Assembly: GCA_032718475.1 (NCBI GenBank)
Contig: JAUCBJ010008675.1
Coordinates: 1-64,000, forward strand
DNA length: 64,000 nucleotides
Direction of reading: 5' to 3'
Source: Nemertoderma westbladi
Taxonomy: Eukaryota; Xenacoelomorpha; Nemertodermatida; Nemertodermatidae
Shown here: positions 11,477 through 21,800 of the stretch, piece by piece
How the letters are laid out: every line of letters starts with the position of its first letter
Numbering within the stretch: the stretch's first letter is position 1
Notes under the pieces: generated by a model
The model's database searches: none
Seen by the model: only the letters and a program-made list of their open reading frames with translations
What the model was told of the DNA's origin: nothing
Translations under genes and position numbers: made by a program

Positions 11477-12260
11477 TAAACGGAAAGACATAAACATCCA
11501 CGGAGACCGAAACTTGTTGACGTATCACCTATGCTCACTCGGCTCGAACGATCCTGGAGTAAACCTACGATCAGAGTCCCGGAATACTCGGTCAAACCTC
11601 CTCATTCCTTAGTTGGACCTCAGACCTGCGATCCTGGTGGTGTCGCGGATCCTCGCGGACTGTATTCACTGTTCAAAGATCTAGTGCTACCCTAACAATT
11701 AATCGGTAACACTCCGACAGTGATTTCTAGCTAGCCGCCCATCTTACCCAGCCGGATTGTGACGCGGACACCTAATATCACTATCCAACCGTATGGTCGT
11801 CCCCGTTTAACGCGATACAACCCCTCATCAAGGTGAAGGAGAGCTTTGTACGAAACGAGTTAAACGCTATTCTATAGAGATCAAAAGAGAAACCTGCGTT
11901 TGTTCAGATAAACGTAAGTTATAACAGTAAGTCCAGTCGATAAACGAATTGGCCTTATCTCAATTCGATTAGGAAATCCAGAATCTCTAAGAAGTTATCG
12001 AACTTGGACGATCCTATTCTCTGCGAGAGTTTTTGGATGAACGTATCCAGCTACGAGCGGAGGAAAATCAGCTCGAGGAGAAGCATATCGAAACGGCAGA
12101 TACCTCGACCACAATCCTACACCTTCTGATGCAATCATATTGCACCCTTCACCCAGGAGTTATGGCCCTCCTAGTAAAGTGGCTCCCCCAAAGAGAAAAG
12201 GACTCTTGCTAGCCTCAAAAAACTGCGTAAACGCCGTCCGCGCAAGAAAGACTAACTGTT
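11477..12260 (+). pseudogene. Decayed relative of the copy-1 protein (copy 2)
   Basis: The translation matches the N-terminal ~190 residues of the 2176-4022 protein in several frames (IRVPEYSVKPPHS, LYSLFKDLVLP, the coiled-coil LREFLDERIQ-like block), with many stops. After the coiled coil it jumps by deletion to a Pro/Lys-rich end (PPSKVAPPKRKG), then, in another frame, a strongly basic terminus (LKKLRKRRPRKKD) and TAA. The basic tail would suit nuclear localisation or nucleic-acid binding, but it is not found in the copy-1 frame as read here. Clearly non-functional. Confidence 0.6.
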
Positions 12261-12330
12261 TAGAGTATCTTTATATTTTAGAAACTGTGATTTGTTATAT
12301 TTTATAGACTGAAAATCCCATTTTCTGGGA

Positions 12331-12675
12331 GCGGTGTAAAAGCTTTTGCTGAATTGTCCGGTTATTTTTCCTTATTTTTCCCGAAAAATACTCTGTAGTT
12401 GGTTTACCAGGCATAAAAAGGCCGTGTCCTTGCTGTACTGGTGTTTTAGCGGACATAAAAGCTATTTCTTCTGTATTTGTACTTTAGAGGACATAATCCG
12501 TAATTCCGTGACGTAAAAGCTCGATACTCTTGAAAACAGTGTCGCTACCATGACGACGGCTAGCAGCTGATATTGCCACGTCGACGTTTCTTTGTTTCTT
12601 TGTTCTCTCGTTGTTCAGGTTGACCAATCAGAGCGTTTGTTGTCTCTGTGTTGGAGGTATATACAGAAACTCAGT
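12331..12675. repeat. Left inverted terminal repeat of copy 3
   Basis: About 345 bp that recur reverse-complemented at ~26383-26712. Shared landmarks are 'gtaaa.gcttttgc', 'actctgtagttggttta.caggcataaaa', 'ggccgtgtcctt.ctgta', 'atgacgacggcta.cagctgatattgcca' and 'ccaatcagagcg'. The repeat contains sub-repeats of the type gacataaaagc. Its inner edge cuts the 230-codon ORF of copy 3. It is not an LTR, because the two copies are inverted relative to each other. Confidence 0.75.
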
Positions 12676-12689
12676 AGTTCAGTAGCGCA

Positions 12690-13413
12690 ACGTCTCCGCG
12701 GATGTTTATGTCTTTCCGTTTGCTGATTGGGTCTAGGACATTCGTCGCAGTAGTACCAAAGACGCACGTCCTGCAAGGGAAACGCGGGTGATCGTTCTCC
12801 AGTTTTACAATATTCCTCCATCTGTTCGAAGCTATCTGGGACGACAGGTAGCGGTCGATCGGCGGTAAGATACATCATAGTGAAATAGAGTAGTTTGAGT
12901 TCTATCATAGGATCATGATGTATACCTTGGGGATATCGAGTTTTGAGATTTTGTTGACTGGCAATATTGAGATATGTCTCTCTCAGGAATTCCAGATAAT
13001 CGTTGAAGTCGCTGCGTTTATCTGGCTCTTCAACGTCTTCCCTTTCGAGTTTGTTTCGAATAGTGTTCTCGTGTTCTATTCTCGGTTTATCGTTCCGACT
13101 CCGCTGGGTATGATATGTAAATAAAACCATTTCCCTTTCGGTGTCTACATCGTCCGTATCGTGTAAATCGATAGGATGGCCAGTAGTTAAGAAGTCCATA
13201 TACGTACCATTACGATGCGTATAGCGAGCGGTGAACTCTATAATCCAATTCACGCGTAAGTTGCTCCTGGGACATTGGCGGTTCGATATAACGACCATCA
13301 TCCTCCGTAGTAGTTGGACCAGCGTCGCCGCGTATCAAGCTATCGACAAACGCTTGTAAAGGTAGAGTATATCGCTCCCTGATGCCAAGATCATCTTCTA
13401 TCAACTCAGTCAT
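12690..13413 (-). pseudogene. Broken 230-codon element ORF (copy 3)
   Basis: Homologue of 10784-11476. The start MTELIEDDLG is at 13413. A 2-nt loss near 13210-13250 shifts the frame, and the rest reads in the 12615-13301 frame. A further small insertion and a compensating loss lie near the end (around EEYCK). Unlike copy 2, the CPRPN codons are followed by CAG CAA and a basic stretch (ERHKHPRR), after which similarity to the longer fused protein stops at the inverted terminal repeat. Confidence 0.65.
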
Positions 13414-15044
13414 ATCTGCTATGAGTTTATCAATATTATAATGAGTTTATATATTAGGCTAGCGGGCGTCGCTGCCTACCCTTCTTTTGCCCCCGGACAG
13501 TGCAAGATCCTCAGCGCCGATGTACCGTCGTCGCTGTGCTTTCGCCAACGATGTAGCTACACAACGACAACGATAACTGGCACAAGTCACTCCACTGTCC
13601 GTCCCAAAGGCTTAGATGTACTTCAGGTTCTTTATGGAGAGTTAGGGCTACTTTCACAATTGCGACTCGCTACTGTAAACACACCTTAGTAGTATCATTC
13701 ACCTACAAACGCACAAATTCAACACAACTGCCATAAACTACACACATTCGGGCCATTTGTCCGTTAGTCAGTACCTTCCAGAATGTCACTGTATTTATTA
13801 TGTATCCTTGGATACTAGCAGTGCGCTATTTTTTCACTATGCTATTCAATGGGGCAAGCTTTCTATTGTTCTTTTAACTCACTTCTAATTCTAGCGTGGT
13901 TGTTGCCATGGTGACATTATGGAAAGCTAGCGGTAGAATTAGGGTAATTCTCATGCATACAGATCTGGGATGCTATTTAATAGTAATTCTTTAATTGTCA
14001 ATATCCTCTCTATATATGATTTTATGAATTTTATCGGCTATTGACTATATATTGGAGATTCTCGCACACAAATACACTTAATAGAGTGAATCTCCGCTCC
14101 CATGATCTATTAATTAATGGAATTTTGGGAATGTTATAAATTGTATAAAATTACAATTTATTTAATTCATTGAAATATATGAATTTAAATTTATTCCCGT
14201 AAATTTTATTATTTAATATTAAAATAGACACAATTTTATTCCAGAACGTGTCTGGGGACTGGGATCCTTGATTCTAGGAATTTTGTCCTTTTAAGAGTAT
14301 CGGTAAGTGCTACGATATCTTAATCGACTAGAATTTTAAAGGATCTGATATTTGACAGATTTGGTAAATATTAATAATTAATATTTAGGATGGGCACCAG
14401 TTTATTCCAGAACTTGTCTGGGGACGTTAACCACTGATTCTAGAATTTTGTCTTTCAAGTATATCGGTGGGTGCCACGATATCTTAATCGACTAGAATTG
14501 CAGATGGTCAAAGGGTTTAACAGATTTATTTTGCGTTATACGCTACTGTTAAAGGGACATCACGCTACTATATGTATTATTTAATATACGGTATGAGAGC
14601 AATATCGCACGAAGCAATGTCAGTGTGAAGAGGCAAGTCGTTTCCAAGGTCTACCCAGAGCTTGGTTTAGCCGAGACACGAGGATCTGAACTTTGCATTC
14701 CTAATACTCTGCCTACCAATAATACTTGAATATAGTAGTGGCTTTATTGTACTTTAATAAGTACGGACATTTCATCTTACTGTAATTACGTATTCGTAAT
14801 GTAATACGGGCAGTAAGGAAAGAGAAAAAGAATTATTTCTCGCCGTCACACTAAATATATGATATAAGTAATTACATAATAATCGCGAACATATTGCACT
14901 AATCTACTAAATAATCGCTAAAATAACATGCTACTAAATAAAATTAAATAAAACGATTATAATAAAATTACATAATAATACATACATAAATATAAAATAA
15001 TAAGAATATAAAATAATATGGTCACACACCCACTCCATATGCTA
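13414..15044 (-). repeat. Conserved spacer between pol and the 230-codon ORF (copy 3)
   Basis: Reverse-complement counterpart of 9128-10783, colinear over its length, with the same AT-rich pol-proximal end, the same internal direct duplication (~14220-14500) and the same GC-richer ORF-proximal end. No ORF of its own. Its retention in two copies argues that pol, spacer and ORF travel or were duplicated as one block. Confidence 0.6.
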
Positions 15045-15892
15045 CTAAGCTGGGGAGTCCCTAGATGTTTGTTGGATTAGGGAGGTGGTCGTGGGAAGAG
15101 TATCTTGCCTCCCATAGTTTCCGGAGAGTTCTCTGTCTCTTTCCAGTAAACATAAGCGACCAACTGGGCGATTGAGCTGCTGTGTCTCGAAGACAATTCC
15201 CGGTTTCTTGAAGTTACGTCGCATGACGACGAGTTCTACCGATCGCACCAAACCGTCATCCGAGATGTGAGTCTCGATGATACGACCTGTCTGCCACCGC
15301 TTACGTGGAAGATCTACATCCACAATAAGAACCATGTCTCCAGCGCTGACGTTTTCTTGCTGCGCAAACCACTTAGTTCGAAGTTGTAGCGTGGGCAGAT
15401 AATGTTTTTCGAAATGGTCAGCGAAACGACGGGATAACAACTGCATGAGTTGCCAAGTTTGCCGACAGTATTCGTCTCCGTCTGTGATTTCCGATTGTGG
15501 TAACATGGCTACAGGTTTCTTCAGTAGGAAGTGCGCGGGTGTTAGCGCTTCCAGGGAATCGGGACTCGATGAGACTGGCATAAGCGGTCTCTCGTTGAGA
15601 TAGGCGGCGATTTCCTCCATTAACGTCCGCAAAAGTTCGTCTGTGAGATACGCGCGGCAAGGCACTATAAAGTGAAATGCTGTCTTCACACTTCTTATTA
15701 ATCTCTCCCAACTTCCTCCCCACCAAGGGGCGTCAGCAGCGTTGAAGGTCCAGCTAGACGCTGTTACTCGTAGCTGATCGTCCACCTGTCTTTGGTTCCA
15801 ATCTTTGACGTAAGCTTTGATTTCATTGTTGGCACCAATGAAGTTAGTTCCCTTATCAGATCTCATCGTGTTACTAGTGCCAAAGCGAGCGA
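15045..15892 (-). pseudogene. Integrase core/C-terminal half, frameshifted from gag-pol (copy 3)
   Basis: Continuation of the copy-3 integrase in a different frame. It carries the second catalytic Asp (MRSDKGTNF), the Glu (GGSWERL) and the DUF5641 C-terminal domain, about 95% identical by eye to copy 2. The frame break is a single missing base in the run around 15892-15900, where copy 2 has one extra A. The ATG at 15866 is a conserved internal Met, not a genuine start. Confidence 0.8.
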
Positions 15893-18800
15893 TCGTCGTC
15901 GTAAGCTTAATAGAAAGCTGTTGGTAGATAAATCGTTCACCATATCGACATGGATAGCTCTACAAGTCATACAAACAAAGATGACACACCATCTCTTGAC
16001 TATAGTCCTAGCACGATATACTTCAATAGGGCCAAATAAATTCACACCGGTATTAGTAAAGGGTGGTTCATAGAAGCTTACTCGTTCCCTAGGTAATTCT
16101 GCCTCTCGCTGTGTTAAAGGCCTACTGAATGCTTTCCTACAGGGTATGCAGTTCCTAAGAACTTGGTTCAGAGCTCTACGGGGTTTATAAAAATAATAGC
16201 GAGTTCGAATTTCGCTAATAACTCGTTCCCTACCAGCATGATAAAGTTTGCTGTGAACGTCTACAATCATCTTGACTTGTATTTCAAGATTTCTAATGAG
16301 TATGGGAAACTTAGTGTCAAAGGATAGTGGAGCATTCGTTAATCTTCCTCCAACAAGTATCAACCCATCTATCATTGTGCTAGAGAAACGATCCCTTAAG
16401 CGCATCCGTGGATTTCTCAACAACAGGAAATACTTATCGGAATCTTCATAGCATTGCAGGAGTCTCAGCATCTGCTTGTTGGTTTCTTCATGCTCCTGAT
16501 AACTGATCTTCTCCTTCAGAAACCTGTCGGGTATCTTATATTTGGGAAGATCTTTAATAACATGGACCTGCACTGATGTTATTGGAGCGGTATCACCTTT
16601 GGCCTTCATCCCGGAGTAGTAATGGTGAAAACATCTCTTTAAATATGTAACGGCCTTACAGAGCCGATTCCAGGAACTGTAGTGATGTATCGCTCTCTGC
16701 AGAAGAGGTGAGAGTCCTTGCGAGACGTCTGGTATTCCAGATTTCCAATCCTTATCACGGATTTCCACAACAAGTTTATTTGTGGCTGTGGATTTCTGAT
16801 CCAAAGCGTCGTCTCCGGAAGTATGTAGTACAGACAGATCTACCATAGGTTTGAATAACTTCGATTTACTCGCCCGAGTTTTAGGTTTGACTTTCTCCGC
16901 TCCCTTGGCCTGTCTAATCTCTGTGGTAGTAAGATGAGGAGGCCATTCTTCTTCTTCTTTGTAGAGGAAGTCTGGTCCACCTAGCCAGTCTGGAGTATCT
17001 ACCAGTTCTTGTGGAGTTGCTCCCCTGGAGGCGATGTCTGCTGGATTAATCGTTCCGGGGCAATGTCTCCATTGATCCATCGTTGTGCGACTGAGTATAA
17101 TAGCTACTCTGTTGGTAACGAAGACGCTGAACTGACAGACTTCATTGGTTATATACTCCAACACGAGTAAAGCGTCGGTCCAATAGACAGTTTTCTCCAG
17201 TGGATAGTCGATCTGTTCTGTTACATTCCGGCCGATGGCTGTAGCGTATAGAGCCGCCTTTAACTCCGCTCGAGGAACTTTCAACTTGTTGTTTATCAAT
17301 GCCTTAGAAGTAACCAAGGCAACTTTGATTCCGTCCGGAGTTTCCACCCTTAGGTAGGCTACTATACCTATTCCCATATCGCTGGCGTCTCCAAACACAT
17401 GGAGTTGATAGGAATACGTAGGGAGAACATGACCAAAATATGAACGGGAAATTATAAAGTTCTCGATGGCTGGTAGAGAATCTTCCCATTTCATCCACTT
17501 CTTTAATAATTCTCCCTTAAGTGGATCGTCCCATGAGTGGTTTTCAAGCCACATTTGTTGTACTAAACTCCGAGCAATCAATATAACTGGGCTAATAAAT
17601 CCCAATGGATCGAAATAAGTGCTCAGGATACTTAAACAAATCCGTTTAGTCCGAACTGGATTATCTCGCTGTTTTAGTTGGAAAAACAGGATATCTCTTT
17701 CTGTGTCCCATTTCAAACCAAGGGTCTTAGTTTCTGGGAGATCATCTTTTATTAGATCCAGATCTTTCGCTCCTCGATCTTCTATCGGGATCGACTCCAG
17801 AAACTTACGGGAGTTGCTGGTGAATTTAATTAATCGAAATCCACCTCTTTTTAAGCACTCTACCGTTCCTTTAGCGACATCAATGGCTTCTTCGACTGAT
17901 GGAAGGGACTTTAGATTGTCGTCCATGTATATATCCTTCTTGATGTTGTCAATCACCTCTTTAGAGAAGGCATCTCGGTTGTCATCCGCAGTGGTGCGCA
18001 CCACGGAACAGGCGTTTGAAGGGCTTGAGATTATCCCAAAAGCCTGGATGGTCATCCAGTACTCCACCGGTTTCTGGTTGAGGTCTCCTTCAGGCCACCA
18101 CAGAAATCGTAGGCTGTCTCGATCCCTATCCAGCGCCTTGACTTGTAAGAACATGCCTTCTATATCTGAGGCGAAAGCAATGGAATATTGTCTTAATCTT
18201 AAAAGTATTCCCAACAAGGATTGGAGTAAGTTGGGTCCGGGTAACAATTCAGAATTAAGGGATTGGCCCATATAGAGGGCGGAGCCGTCAAACACCACTC
18301 GTACTTCATGGGGTTTACCGGGTTTGGGAACATAATGGTGAGTTAAATAATACGTTCTCTCAGTTATAGGTGTTTCTTCCGGTACTAGCTCCGCGTATCC
18401 CTTGCTAATAAATTTCTTCAACTGTGTTCGATACATTTCTTTAGCTGAAGAATTTGCCGTAAGGCGTCGATGTAGTTGAGCAATTCTTTTCTCCGCCAAG
18501 GGTCTGTTGTTCACGAACTTTGGTTCTCGCTTTCGGAAAGGTAGACCGATCTCATATCTACCTTGATCTTTAAGAAAACGTGTAGTTGTCTCTTGGATCT
18601 GCTTGGCTCTTTCTTCCTCTACCGATAGGGCCTTATCGTAGGAATTGGGCTCTACAGCCTCTTGAGTAAAGAATAGTACGGCATGTTCATCCCGAGTCTT
18701 GGCATTATATCGTTCAATGACGTCATTAAGTTCGTCGTTATAGTCGTCTCGTTCTGATGGAAGAAGGAGCTGACATAAGTTCACTTGGTTTTGCCAAGTC

Positions 18801-21800
18801 TCGTTTTCCTTAAGGAGATCGATGGTATTCTCCTCATCGAAAAGTTGGTGGACATCGTCGTTATCTGAGGAGTATGGTGTTCCCTCAGTTAGATCATCTA
18901 ACTCACTGCCCTCGACTTCCCATTCTCTCACTTGACATACCTGGTCTTTCGGTAATCTTTCCATGAGAGTTCTACGGGAAGGGCCAGTAAAGTACCAACC
19001 CACTCTAGTTTTTCCCGCATAAGCTTGTAGTGGTTGCGGTTGAGCGGGCCGTTTCTCCAATGTCTCGAGCGCTTCATGCGCGTTTTGACCGATGAGTATT
19101 TGCACTCCAGGGTAATCGGTGTTGAATCTAGGTATTTCTAGCTGCTGGGTGAAATCGTCCTCATCCCAGTTATAAGGTTCCACTTGGGTGTTAGCGAAGT
19201 TCTTTATCGCCACCATTTTTACTGACCTTATACTATGTTCTCCTAGTTCATCCTGGGGGGTGGACAACGCACCTACAGAATAATCCACTATTACTGTAGA
19301 TTTCCAAACCTGCATAATTCCTGACATGCTTACCTTAGTTCGGAACTTGGGTTGTCCAGCAAAGATGTCTTCGGCTAGTTCTTTGTCGATGAATGTTCCT
19401 GTACTACCGGAGTCAAGGAGGGCGTTCACTACATAACTCCTTTTAGGTCCGTGGACCCTTACCTGTACTACAGGAAATTCTCGGATTCCTACATTGGAAG
19501 GTGGCGCTTTCCACGATGGTTGTCGATCAGAAGTAGTTAGGGTGAGGTCGCTGTCTGTGTCTTTTTCATACGTAAGTGCTCGATACACTGCGGTATTTAT
19601 CATGTAACAGGATTCACCTTCGTCGGAAAATTCATCTGTATAGAATCCTTCCACCTCAGAGCTTTGGTCAGTGTCGTTCACATCACTGAATTGGACATGT
19701 AGTTCGGAATCAGTTACCTGACTCGGACTATTTCGCTCGAATTCAGTGTGCAACAAGATATGATGTTTCGCACCGCACTTTGCACACCTTGTGTCGGAGT
19801 AACAGGTTCGCCGTTGGTGTCCTTGTCTGAGGCAATTATAACACAACTGCTTATCCCACATGACTTCCCGTCTCTCCGCTAATGATTTCTTCAGGAATTC
19901 ATCACACATATTCAAACGGTGAGTCCCGTCACATAGCGCACATTTCGGTTTGATGTTACTTACCTTATTTTGAATAACATTGTGCACACTCGTTCTTTCT
20001 TCGGGCTTTCTCACCTGAATTCTCTTGGGAGACGTAGGAGGAGTTTTTCTTACCTGTTCTCTCCTGTCATTGGTTCGAGACTTGAATTTACTTACCTGAT
20101 CTTTAGGCGTTTTATTGACATAATAAGATCTTTCAGTGTCTTTCCCGCTATCCTCTCCTTGAGAAGTCTGGCTTTCGCCGTCGTCTGTATAACACACTGG
20201 TGTTACCTTTCTCCTAGAGACGGGTTTCTCACTTACCTTGTTTTCCGGTGTCTTCTCTCTGGACTGCTTTATGAGCTGTAATTTCACTTCGCCATCCAAG
20301 AATGACATGAGATCAGCCATGGTAGGGTCTCGTTGTTGTTGTTCCATCATATATAACACTTTCTTGTCCCAGCGTGTACCTACTCCACCCTTCGGTAAAT
20401 TAGAAGCCACTGCTCTAATAACCATAGCACTCTGATACTCATGAGACTTACCTAGCCAATCTAATTGTCTGCAGATCTCCTGAATCTCATCGGAAAACTC
20501 TATAATCCCGCTGCTGATAAACTTTCGGGGCGCTACCAACTTTGCATACAAATACCCAGCTATGTTATTCCTATTACCATACCTGATGTTTAGTGTATCC
20601 CAAACTTGTCTTAATCCGTCTGGATGTCCAATAAACTTTAACGCCATTAACTTGGGAGATCCTTCCAAGCACTCGATGAGGAATCTAAGTTTCTCTCCAT
20701 TAGATAGCACAGAGTTCTGTATGTTATCTTTGTAATATTCATTAAAAGGTAACCATTTCATCTCATCTCCATTGAACTTGACTATCTCTCCCACGTTTAC
20801 CGCTTGGCGGGCTTTGGTTCTAGCCATTTGACGCGTAAAACTTTCTTGGGCCATCGTGTTATTTAATATCGAGTTATCGGTATATAAATTTCTCGGATTA
20901 TGATCAGGTCTATAGGGAATATCACTATCAACAGGTCTATAATTACCCTTAATAGGGTTTACTATAGGAGTTTCTACTTCGCTAGCAGTATAGATGCATG
21001 TAGGCTCCACACCTTGCGCATGAGATACTTCAGACCTAACGGGTTGACATATTGTTACAGAGGGTGGTGATATACCCTTTTGTAAATTTACTAATTTATC
21101 GCGTTCTAGCGCGATACTTTGCTGCACTTCTTGCAACTCTAACCTACTTTCCCTTACTGTGCCCTTGAATTGCTGAACGGTCTCCTGCATCTGCCCGAGC
21201 AGGAGATCCATCCCCCGTCGTCTCTCATCCACCCACTCGACCGCCAAAGCGGGAGCCGCCAACGTTGTAGCGGGCCGACGAGGGACAACGGGCGACAAAT
21301 CATTAATATTTCGCTCGGAGTCCAGGACATGAACATTTTCAAGGGTGGTTCTGTGGGGCACAGATAGCTTAGTGCTGTGCAGAGGGAATTTAGAGGTAGG
21401 TTCAGGGAGTACAGGTGTCTCTACCAACAAAGGGGTGGCTTCGGGAACAGGCCTAATTATTTCAGGCTCATCTACTATAGTAGGGAGTCTTTCTATTTTA
21501 ATTATTTGGTCTGTGGGTTCTGTACTACCTAAGTTTGTGTTATTTAGTTGCCTTCTAACAGCTGGAGGCAAATCAGGCAATTTCTGACGGTGGGATGTTC
21601 TTCTACGTCTGCTTAGACGAGATCTATTTCCTTTGCCTTCAGTATCGGTGGTATCGCCTTCCTCAGATGATGTATATCCCCGTCTTTTGGGAGTAGATCG
21701 ATTCATCATCTGCATATTACTAGCTGTTAACTGTTTATTTATGCAGTCTTGATTCTCCTGAATGTTTTCCAATTCTAATTGGGTGATTTCTTCAGCCGCT

